Source of the DNA: Oscillospiraceae bacterium
Lineage (GTDB): Bacteria; Bacillota; Clostridia; WRLR01
Reading direction: 5' to 3'
Assembly (NCBI GenBank): GCA_009777515.1
Contig: WRLR01000004.1
Coordinates: 1-64,000, forward strand
Length of the DNA stretch: 64,000 nucleotides
The notes beneath the pieces are model-generated. The model was not told the DNA's origin, did not search any database, and was given only the letters and a program-made list of their open reading frames with translations. Below are positions 53,408-60,901 of this stretch, one piece after another. Position numbers and translations under genes: made by a program. The number at the start of each line of letters is the position of its first letter. Position 1 is the stretch's first letter.

Positions 53408-53436
53408 ATTATAGCGCTTGTTTCTAGCGCTGTCTT
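53408..53436 (-). promoter_or_regulatory. Promoter with palindromic operator for the URO-D/CobW operon
   Basis: On the minus strand AAGACA (53436-53431), 17-base spacer, TATAAT (53413-53408). The spacer is nearly filled by AGCGCT (53431-53426) and AGCGCT (53418-53413), seven bases apart, so a bound dimer would cover the promoter. The regulator is not known. The TATAAT lies about 46 bases before the start codon. Confidence 0.55.
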
Positions 53437-53487
53437 AATATTTATTGTATTATATTCTACAAAACGGGCCCACAACAGGACATACCT

Positions 53488-54744
53488 ATGCATACGCGTA
53501 TTGAGATGCCGGACTACATTGAATATGCTATAGACGCGCTTGGCGCGGGCGGGTACGGCGCCTATGCCGTGGGGGGCTGCGTGCGCGACAGCCTGCTCGG
53601 CGCGGCGCCCAAGGACTGGGACATAGCTACGGACGCCAAGCCTTTCGAGATATCGCACGTCTTTTATGGCCACAGGCAGTTGACGCACGGGGCAAAGTAT
53701 GGGACGGTCGCCGTATTCGTCGGCGACGCGCCCGCGCCCGTCGAGATCACCACCTACAGGACGGACGGCGAGTATTCCGACAACCGCAGGCCCGACACGG
53801 TCATCTTCGCGCCGGATTTGCGCGAAGATCTGCGCCGCAGGGACTTTACGATAAATGCCCTCGCATATAGGCACGATTGCGGCGTGATAGACTATTTCGG
53901 CGGGCGGGCGGACTTGGACGGCAAGGTCATCAGGTGCGTCGGCGACGCGCGCGAGCGCTTCGGGGAGGATGCCCTGAGGATAATGCGCGCGCTCAGGTTC
54001 GCGTCGACGCTATCATTTAACATCGAAGAGCGCACGGCGTCGGCCATGCGCGGCCTCGAGCACAGCCTAAAAAATATCGCGGCTGAGCGCGTGTGCGCGG
54101 AGCTGACGGGCATCCTGGCGGGTGACGGCGCGGGCGCCGAGGCTGTGCTTATGGAGTTTTTTGACATATTTTGCCTACTGATCCCGGAGCTGGACGGTCG
54201 CACGCGGAAGATAATGGCCCGCGCGGTTGGCGCGTCGGCGCCATGCGTCGCGCTGCGCGCCTCGCTGCTGTTGTGGGGCGTTGCGCCTGCGGATGCCCGA
54301 GGCGCCCTTATGCGGCTCCGGTTTAGCGGCGATGTCATCGGCGACGTGGTCGAGCTGTTGGCGCATAGAGACGCGGACGTCGCGTCCGGCGACGCCGCCA
54401 TCAGGCGCCTGCTGCACAAAATAGGGCCCAAGCGGCTCCGGTTGCTGCTCGGCGCGCGGCGGGCGCTCGCACGGGCATGCAAAAAAGCAACCCAGGCAGC
54501 CGAAGCGATAGAAGCCGCCGAGAACCGGATGGCGGCCATTATCGCCAGGGGGGATTGCTATTCTTTAAAAGATTTGAATATAAAAGGTGGCGACTTGATA
54601 GCCCTGGGCTTCAAGCCAGGAAGGGCGCTGGGGGCGGCCCTCGATACGCTGCTGGACGGCGTCATGTCGGGGGATTGCCAAAATGACAGGGCTGCCCTTT
54701 GCAGCGCCGCGCAAATGATCCTCCGCACGGCGTTGCAGCGTTGA
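53488..54744 (+). CDS. cca: CCA-adding tRNA nucleotidyltransferase
   Basis: 418 residues, class II nucleotidyltransferase. Head domain: YAVGGCVRDSLLG, catalytic DWDIAT, then RRRDFTINALAY and the GGRADLDG loop, followed by neck/body RFGEDALRIMRALRFA (nucleobase-recognition helix). It builds or repairs the CCA end of tRNAs; this fits a tRNA-Arg in the window without encoded CCA. The C-terminal half is more divergent and Ala/Arg-rich. It is divergent from the URO-D operon and followed by a 14-bp tandem repeat. Confidence 0.93.
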   Translation: MHTRIEMPDYIEYAIDALGAGGYGAYAVGGCVRDSLLGAAPKDWDIATDAKPFEISHVFYGHRQLTHGAKYGTVAVFVGDAPAPVEITTYRTDGEYSDNRRPDTVIFAPDLREDLRRRDFTINALAYRHDCGVIDYFGGRADLDGKVIRCVGDARERFGEDALRIMRALRFASTLSFNIEERTASAMRGLEHSLKNIAAERVCAELTGILAGDGAGAEAVLMEFFDIFCLLIPELDGRTRKIMARAVGASAPCVALRASLLLWGVAPADARGALMRLRFSGDVIGDVVELLAHRDADVASGDAAIRRLLHKIGPKRLRLLLGARRALARACKKATQAAEAIEAAENRMAAIIARGDCYSLKDLNIKGGDLIALGFKPGRALGAALDTLLDGVMSGDCQNDRAALCSAAQMILRTALQR

Positions 54745-54748
54745 GCGG

Positions 54749-54867
54749 GCATTTCTAAATGGACATCTCTAAGCGGTCATCTCTAAGCAATCATCTCTAA
54801 GCGGTCATCTCTAAGCAATCATCTCTAAGCGGTCATCTCAAATCAGTTATCTCTAAACGGCATCTCC
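54749..54867. repeat. 14-bp tandem repeat (TCATCTCTAAGCGG)
   Basis: About eight copies of a 14-base unit with core ATCTCTAAGC, alternating between GGTC- and AATC- flanks, between cca and the small membrane protein gene. No coding frame. Confidence 0.85.
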
Positions 54868-54880
54868 AGGCGGCCATCGC

Positions 54881-55090
54881 TTAAGCTGATTTTTTGTTTA
54901 ATTTATACGCGAGGATAATGATAATCAACACCAGCACGGCCGGGGTCAGCAGGACATTGAAGAGCCATTTGATAAATGTGCCCACAATACCGAATGTAAA
55001 GGCAAACAACGCGCCCAGCAAAGTGAATGCGCCGCCTATCAAAAAAATCCCGATGCAAAGGCCCGCCAAAACAAATATCAGTGTTTTCAT
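54881..55090 (-). CDS. Small two-helix membrane protein
   Basis: 69 residues, nearly all hydrophobic: helices about 2-35 (possibly a pair) and 45-62, ending in a basic YKLNKKSA. The ATG at 55090 is chosen because GAGGAG lies seven bases upstream. Gly-rich helices (GLCIGIFLIGGAFTLLGALF) suggest close packing or oligomers. No family recognised. Confidence 0.6.
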   Translation of the reverse strand: MKTLIFVLAGLCIGIFLIGGAFTLLGALFAFTFGIVGTFIKWLFNVLLTPAVLVLIIIILAYKLNKKSA

Positions 55091-55341
55091 AATAATACTC
55101 CTCGTTCGCATAGTATAAATTCTGTTGTATACATTCTAATACATCGCGCGCTATATTGCTTTGAGATTGAATTAAGAATGGATTAAAATACGCGCACCCA
55201 AACCGCAGCCGAATGGTTAAATACGGCATACTGTTTTAATGGCGATTTAATTTAATTCACATTGCCGTTAAATCTTCGGGGTTTATATTAATGCTATACA
55301 TTCGCGGTTTCTAGGTTGGGCCGTGAAACGGGAGGATTAGT

Positions 55342-56085
55342 ATGGCATCGATAGAAATGGTAGAAAAGCTGAGGTCGCGGGCAGGGGTCACATATGAGGA
55401 CGCGCGCGAGGCGCTTGACTCATCGGACGACGATATGCTCGACGCCTTGATATGGCTTGAAAAAAATGGGAAAACCGTACCCCCGCGCGTGTCATACTAT
55501 ACAACGGACAGCAACAAGGGCGCAGGCCGCGACAATTATTCCGATATTGACTATGAACGGTCGGATCGCTATTACGACAGCAGCAAGCAGGGCGCGGACC
55601 GCAACGCCAAAAAAAGCAAAAAAGACAAACAGCGCAACCAGGCGCATAAAAGCGACAGCCGCACGGCCGATAAAAAAAGCGGCCGCTCATCTGACTATAG
55701 AAGCGGTCGCTCTGCTGACAATAGAAGCGACACGCACGCCTATTACTACGACGAGCGCGACGTCCGCCGCAAGGCCTCTTCATTCGCCGCTTCCGCGCTG
55801 GGCTTCATCGCGAAGGCATTCCATGTAGGCAATACCACAATGATCGAAGTCACCCGGTACGGAAAGGACATAATAAAAATTCCGCTTACCCTGTTCGTCG
55901 TGGCGTGCTTCATGTTCTTTCACGTTATTTTAATACTCATGCCGGTCGGGCTGTTCTTCGGCTTCCGCTACATTATTGAAAGCAGCCATTTCAACAGCAA
56001 CCCGATTAACACGTTCACGAACACGGCCGCCGACGCGGTGGACGGGCTAAAAGAAGCGTTCGGCCAAAAAAAGCAAAAGCATTAA
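55342..56085 (+). CDS. UBA-like/DUF4342 membrane protein
   Basis: 247 residues in three parts. Residues 1-45 resemble a UBA/EF-Ts-type helical domain (VEKLRSRAGVTYEDAREALD). Residues 55-140 are a Lys/Arg/Ser/Asp/Tyr-rich disordered linker with short repeats (SGRSSDYRSGRSADNRSD). Residues 145-230 match DUF4342 (VGNTTMIEVTRYGKDIIKIP, then LTLF and two hydrophobic helices). Start ATG has GGAGG. The UBA-DUF4342 order is known in Clostridia; function unknown, probably membrane-bound. The expanded linker fits the repeat growth seen in other genes here. Confidence 0.75.
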   Translation: MASIEMVEKLRSRAGVTYEDAREALDSSDDDMLDALIWLEKNGKTVPPRVSYYTTDSNKGAGRDNYSDIDYERSDRYYDSSKQGADRNAKKSKKDKQRNQAHKSDSRTADKKSGRSSDYRSGRSADNRSDTHAYYYDERDVRRKASSFAASALGFIAKAFHVGNTTMIEVTRYGKDIIKIPLTLFVVACFMFFHVILILMPVGLFFGFRYIIESSHFNSNPINTFTNTAADAVDGLKEAFGQKKQKH

Positions 56086-56163
56086 AATGCAGGCTAATGG
56101 ACGTCAGTAAACAGCAAACGAAATGCTAAAACAAATACTTAAACATATGCTTAAACAAATGCT

Positions 56164-56204
56164 ATATATAGGTTTTAAGGTTGCTCATATATAGGTTTTA
56201 AGGC
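56164..56204. repeat. Two direct copies of ATATATAGGTTTTAAGG
   Basis: The 17-base unit occurs at 56164-56180 and 56188-56204, upstream of the second response regulator. Nearby are GC hairpins GGCGGG-CTAAT-CCCGCC (56231-56247) and a partial one around 56295. A TATAAT stands at 56213-56218, but I see no good -35. Confidence 0.5.
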
Positions 56205-56360
56205 ATGAATGATATAATAACATTGACATGGGCGGGCTAATCCCGCCGGCGCCCGCGATTTTGCGTGGGCGATCATTTACGCATAGGATTCGCATGGGTG
56301 GGCAATCCGCCCGCGCCTTTGCACAGCGAGGTGATGGACGGGCTTTTGCCCGGTTAGGAC

Positions 56361-57062
56361 ATGCCGGATAGAATATTGATTGTAGAGGACGACGACAAGC
56401 TTTCGCGGTTCATAGAGCTCGAGCTGACTTACGAGGGCTACGAGGTGATGAAAGCGGCGGACGGCAGATCGGGGCTTAGCCTTGCGGAAGCCGAGGCGTT
56501 CGAATTGATCCTTTTGGACATAATGCTCCCGGAGATCAACGGCCTGGAGCTGCTGCGGCGGCTCCGGCGCTTTTCTAAAACGCCTGTCATACTGCTGACC
56601 GCGCGCGACACGGTCATGGACAAGGTGACGGGGCTCGACAGCGGCGCCGACGACTATGTGACAAAACCGTTCGCCATCGAGGAGCTGCTCGCGAGGATAC
56701 GGACGGCGCTCCGCAAAAGGGTGGCGGAGGGCCAGGCGCAGGAGGCGCCCAAGGTGCTCAAACTGGGCAGACTGACGCTCGACGTTCCGCGCTACACCGC
56801 GATGGTCGATCAACAGCCGATCGAACTGACTAAACGCGAATTTGACCTGCTTAAAATCCTCATGGAGAACGCAGGCATCGTGCTCACCCGCGACATCCTC
56901 CTGGAGCGGGTCTGGGGGTACAACTACATGGGCGAGACGAATTCGGTCGACGTTTATATACGCTTCCTGCGGGGGAAGATCGACGACGCGTTCGGGGTTA
57001 AGTACATACATACAATCCGGGGGGTCGGCTACACGATGCGCGTCGAGGAGGACGGCAAGTGA
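56361..57062 (+). CDS. OmpR/PhoB-family response regulator, second system
   Basis: 233 residues: receiver domain with E9-D10-D11 and phospho-acceptor D53 in LILLDIMLPEINGLE, T in LLTAR and K in VTKPF; winged-helix C-terminal domain (about 130-228) with ELTKREFDLLKILMENAG and VDVYIRFLRGKID, ending IRGVGYTMR. ArlR/PhoP-like order. The stop TGA shares bases with the GTG start of the kinase (GTGA), a tight coupling. Target genes unknown. Confidence 0.95.
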   Translation: MPDRILIVEDDDKLSRFIELELTYEGYEVMKAADGRSGLSLAEAEAFELILLDIMLPEINGLELLRRLRRFSKTPVILLTARDTVMDKVTGLDSGADDYVTKPFAIEELLARIRTALRKRVAEGQAQEAPKVLKLGRLTLDVPRYTAMVDQQPIELTKREFDLLKILMENAGIVLTRDILLERVWGYNYMGETNSVDVYIRFLRGKIDDAFGVKYIHTIRGVGYTMRVEEDGK

Positions 57063-58960
57063 GCAGGGCGGAAAGCGGCGCCAGAAGGGGCCAAAACAGC
57101 CGCAAGTCCCTGGTGAGGCGCATAACGGCGCACCAAATAGGCGAGCAGATATCGCTGCTGCTTTTTTTTGATGTCGCCGTGCTGGCGGCTATCGCCTTTT
57201 TTATCGCGGCGAGGCTGTGCGCGGCGAGCGTCATGCTGGCTCCGAGCGCCGTGGCGGGCGGGGCGGGCGCGACTTATGTGACCGATACGGCGGGCGCGGC
57301 TGGAGGAGCGGGCGCGGCTTTGGGGGCGGGCGCTGCTGTTGCTTCAAGCGAAGCTGCGGGCAGCGATGGCGGCAGTGGCGGCGCCCAGCCGCCCAATGTG
57401 CTGTTTGACGGGTACGCGTTGGGCTCTGGCGTCGCCGAGCCCGGCGGGCTGCGCGTCAGGAAACCGTTTACGGCCCTTTTTGAGCTGCCGGAAGGCGCTT
57501 ATGTCGATATGTCATTCTTGGCGCATTCCGATATGAACCTGTTTCGCCAATGGGCTGCCGTCCAGTCCTTTTTTTACCTGCCTGACGGAGCGGGCCTATA
57601 CAACAGCGTTCAGTTCACGCACGACACATTGTTCTTTATACTGTTCCGCGCCCTGGCTGTCCTCCTGGCTGTCCAGGCATTTGTCATTGTTCGCGGCGCG
57701 TTTCACACCCGGCGGCACACGCGCCAAACGCTGCGCCCCATCACGGAGCTGACGCTGGCGGCGCAAAGCATCAACGCCGCGCAAAAGCAGCAGCCCATTG
57801 AGCGCGGGGTAGTGGCGGGCGGCGGGCGCGGGGTGGCGGCGGGCGGAAACCATGGTAGCCCGGCGGACAATTGGCGCGGAGGTTCGCCGGACAGTTGGCG
57901 AGGGGGCCCGGCGGACAGTTGGCGCGGGGCGCCTGCAGCCGGCGAGCGGGGGGCGGCGCCAGGCGCCGCACGCACAGCGTATGCGCCGCAAACGGACCGC
58001 GCGGAACGCGCGGTTCGGAACGAGCCCGCCTTGAAACTGTCGGGGGCGATAGATACGATAAACACCATCACCGAGCGGCATCTGGACAAGCGCATATCCA
58101 TAGAGGACGAGCGCGTCGAGCTGAAGGGGCTCGCGTCGGCCATCAACGGCATGTTGGACAGGCTCGACGCCGCGTACCAGGCGCAGCTCAGGTTCGTGTC
58201 CGACGCGTCGCACGAGCTGCGCACGCCCATATCCGTAATCCAGGGCTACGCCAACCTGCTGGACAGGTGGGGCAAAAACGACGAGAGGACCCTCCAAGAA
58301 TCGATAGACGCCATTAAGAACGAAGCGGAAAGCATGAAGGAACTGGTGGAGCAGTTGCTCTTCCTGACGCGCGGGGAAAACCAGAGCATAATGCTCCATA
58401 TGGAGGACGTCGACGTGGCGGTGCTGATAGACGAGGTCACCCGCGAGGCCATAATGATCGACGAGGCGCATGAATACCAGTCGAAGACAGGGGAGGGGCT
58501 GTATATACGGGGCGACTACCAGCTCTTAAAACAGGCGCTCCGGATCCTCGTCGACAACAGCGTCAAATTTACGCCGCCCGGGGGGCGGATAGCCATATCT
58601 TCGGCAAAGTCGGGCAGCCGCCCGGGCTATCTGGATATAATAGTCAGGGACAGCGGGGCGGGCATATCGGAAGACGCGCTGCCCCATATCTTCGACCGGT
58701 TCTTCAAGGCCGATGAGTCCCGGGCGCGGAGCACGGGCGGCACCGGCCTGGGGCTGGCCATCGCCAAATGGATAATCGACAGCCACCAGGGCGTCATAGA
58801 GGTCGTCAGCAGAAAGGATGCCGGCACGCGCTTCACGCTGTCGTTCCTGGCAGGCGATCCACCCGAAACCGCTATCGGGGATGCAGACTCTCCCGAAGCA
58901 TCCGTCAAAGTTCCTGCCGCAGCCTCAAGCGCATCCCCTACCGCAGCCTCGTCAATATAA
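57059..58960 (+). CDS. Sensor histidine kinase with low-complexity inserts in sensor and HAMP
   Basis: 633 residues. First membrane helix about 31-55. The extracytoplasmic domain (about 56-187) includes an Ala/Gly tract (65-110). Second helix about 190-213. HAMP begins TLRPITELTLAAQSINA (224-240), then a Gly/Ala/Arg/Trp insert with repeated DSWRGG-type units (about 247-310), then continues HLDKRISIEDERVELKGLAS. HisKA has H385 in SDASHELRTPISV; the ATPase domain (about 480-600) has VDNSVKFTPPGG, DSGAGIS and TGGTGLGLAIAK. Starts at GTG overlapping the regulator stop. The C-terminus is Ala/Ser/Pro-rich. Two inserts in signalling parts make its response hard to predict. Confidence 0.92.
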   Translation: MSRAESGARRGQNSRKSLVRRITAHQIGEQISLLLFFDVAVLAAIAFFIAARLCAASVMLAPSAVAGGAGATYVTDTAGAAGGAGAALGAGAAVASSEAAGSDGGSGGAQPPNVLFDGYALGSGVAEPGGLRVRKPFTALFELPEGAYVDMSFLAHSDMNLFRQWAAVQSFFYLPDGAGLYNSVQFTHDTLFFILFRALAVLLAVQAFVIVRGAFHTRRHTRQTLRPITELTLAAQSINAAQKQQPIERGVVAGGGRGVAAGGNHGSPADNWRGGSPDSWRGGPADSWRGAPAAGERGAAPGAARTAYAPQTDRAERAVRNEPALKLSGAIDTINTITERHLDKRISIEDERVELKGLASAINGMLDRLDAAYQAQLRFVSDASHELRTPISVIQGYANLLDRWGKNDERTLQESIDAIKNEAESMKELVEQLLFLTRGENQSIMLHMEDVDVAVLIDEVTREAIMIDEAHEYQSKTGEGLYIRGDYQLLKQALRILVDNSVKFTPPGGRIAISSAKSGSRPGYLDIIVRDSGAGISEDALPHIFDRFFKADESRARSTGGTGLGLAIAKWIIDSHQGVIEVVSRKDAGTRFTLSFLAGDPPETAIGDADSPEASVKVPAAASSASPTAASSI

Positions 58961-59076
58961 GCAGCCGAGCAGGCGCAAATACACTCATCAAAACCATTGT
59001 TGTTATCCCTACCCATGATATAATAGTGATTATCAGAGCCGCATTGGGCTAATATATTCAGTCGGGAGATGCGTAG

Positions 59077-59198
59077 CGTGAAATATAACAGAAAGGGCAG
59101 AACTGTGGCGCGAAGGCAAGCGTATAGGATTAAAGCTTGTCATTGCCATTGCTGTTTTCATGACTATTTGTGCGCATTCTGTGCATGGCCTTTTATAT
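59077..59198 (-). repeat. 122-bp dispersed repeat, copy B (inverted relative to 21.8 kb)
   Basis: The reverse complement of this segment matches 21755-21876 over its full 122 bases with about six differences by eye. The repeat ends at the start codon of the DUF4143 ATPase (ATG at 59197). As read on the plus strand it includes short stems CAAGC...GCTTG and GTCAT...ATGAC. Confidence 0.9.
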
Positions 59199-60486
59199 GG
59201 AAATAAAACGCGACCGCTACCTTAACCATCTTATCTCCTATCAATGGGACGGTCAGGTCAAGGTGATAACGGGAATCCGTAGATGCGGAAAATCCTATTT
59301 GCTTCGCGTACTTTTTAAGAATTACTTGTTGACGCAGGGCGTAAGGGAAGATCAAATAATAAACATCGAGCTTGACCTCGCAAGGGACATCCGCTATCGC
59401 AACCCTCTGGAATTATCGGCCTATGTCCGCAGTTTAGTACAGGGCAAGGAGCAAAAATACTATCTGTTTATTGATGAGATACAGATGTCCGATGAGATTG
59501 CAAACCCTTATAATCCAAGCGGCAAAAAAATAACCTTTTACGATGCACTGAACGATATGCGTGAACTCGTCAATGTTGATGTCTATGTTACAGGGAGCAA
59601 CTCAAGGATGCTCTCGACCGATATTTTAACCGAGTTTCGTGGCAGAGGCGACGAAGTGCGCGTACATCCGCTAAGTTTTGCGGAATATTACTCGGCGGTC
59701 GGCGGCGATAAGAACGAAGCGTTTGATGCATATGCCTTTTTTGGGGGTATGCCGCTTATATTGTCACGACCGGACGACAATGCAAAAATGAATTATCTGC
59801 GTTCGCTGTTCAGCGAGGTTTATATCAAAGACATCGTAGAACGTAAAAAGATAGGGCGCGAAGATGTGTTGGGTGTAGTGCTGGACATACTCGCATCTTC
59901 TGTTGGGTCGCTGACAAACCCGACAAAACTGACCAATACGCTCAAATCACGCGAACGCATATCAGTTTCCCAAAACACAATAAAGGCGTACATCGGGCAT
60001 TTAGCCGATGCCTTTCTGTTTGCGGAAAGTAAGCGATATGATGTCAAGGGCAAGGCTTATATAGACAGTCCAAGCAAATACTACTGCGAGGACATCGGTC
60101 TTAGAAACGCCCGCATCGGATTCCGTCAGCAAGAAATGACGCACATCATGGAAAACATTTTGTATAACGAACTCGTGCTGCGTGGGTTCTCGGTTGATGT
60201 CGGAGTGGTCTATTCCCGTGAGCTAAACCGGAACAACAGCTCTGTGCGAGTTCCGAGAGAGATTGATTTTGTTATTACCGGAGCAGGAAAAAAAGCCTAC
60301 ATCCAATCGGCATACGCAATGGACAGCGATGAGAAACGGGCGAGCGAGGTAAAGCCGTTTATGCTGACAAGAGACTCGTTCCCGAAAATTATCGTCAGAA
60401 AAGATATCGGAAAGCGGTGGTATGACGACGAAGGGGTCCTGAACATCGGCCTTATTGAATTCCTTTTAGACGAAACGGTGGTCTGA
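59197..60486 (+). CDS. AAA-type ATPase with DUF4143 domain
   Basis: 429 residues. Walker A in ITGIRRCGKSYLL (26-33), Walker B in KYYLFIDEIQMSDE, sensor-like VTGSNSRML, and the FFGGMPLIL block, then a C-terminal DUF4143 nuclease-like domain (about 200-400) ending REIDFVITGAGKKAYIQSAY. Such proteins are widespread, often on mobile or variable DNA, and have no settled role. I start at 59197 (MEIKRDRYLNHL), as relatives do; no ribosome-binding site is seen and the start lies in the 122-bp repeat. Base use is visibly more AT-rich than the flanking genes, suggesting recent gain. A strong terminator follows. Confidence 0.85.
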   Translation: MEIKRDRYLNHLISYQWDGQVKVITGIRRCGKSYLLRVLFKNYLLTQGVREDQIINIELDLARDIRYRNPLELSAYVRSLVQGKEQKYYLFIDEIQMSDEIANPYNPSGKKITFYDALNDMRELVNVDVYVTGSNSRMLSTDILTEFRGRGDEVRVHPLSFAEYYSAVGGDKNEAFDAYAFFGGMPLILSRPDDNAKMNYLRSLFSEVYIKDIVERKKIGREDVLGVVLDILASSVGSLTNPTKLTNTLKSRERISVSQNTIKAYIGHLADAFLFAESKRYDVKGKAYIDSPSKYYCEDIGLRNARIGFRQQEMTHIMENILYNELVLRGFSVDVGVVYSRELNRNNSSVRVPREIDFVITGAGKKAYIQSAYAMDSDEKRASEVKPFMLTRDSFPKIIVRKDIGKRWYDDEGVLNIGLIEFLLDETVV

Positions 60487-60512
60487 TCTCCTCATGTAGT
60501 CTCGATAATCAG

Positions 60513-60574
60513 AACGAACCCGTAATGCCGTGCGCCTCGCGCTGCGAGGAGCTTGCCATTGCGGGTTCGTTTTG
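60513..60574 (+). terminator. Strong hairpin terminator after the DUF4143 gene
   Basis: AACGAACCCGTAATG (from 60513) pairs with CATTGCGGGTTCGTT (to 60571), one G-U, followed by TTTG and more T. The inner region adds a GCCTCGCGCTGCGAGG hairpin. It may act in both directions, with tRNA-Thr on the other strand. Confidence 0.8.
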
Positions 60575-60582
60575 TGTTTAAA

Positions 60583-60658
<76 letters not shown>

Positions 60659-60901
60659 GTCGAAAAGATGCGAAACGGCTGCGCAAACAACCGAACGCGT
60701 CCATTTTAGCATATTCCAGGATTAGCAGTCAAACATATAAATGAAAAATCGGCGCAATTAAAATGACTATTTTTTGATACAGGATATACATAAATAAAAC
60801 GTATAATGAAAATATGTTACCTCATAGTCACAAATCGACGGAGATGGGCAGAGCCCACTTTGGCGAGTACTAAAGTAAAATCATTGTTGGGGGTTTGGAT
60901 T

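Noticed and set aside
60826-60901. Riboswitch before the surface-protein gene
   Set aside because: A short stem (TGGGC-AGA-GCCCA) is visible, but no known consensus fits, and the TATAAT at 60802-60807 lacks a -35 at normal spacing.
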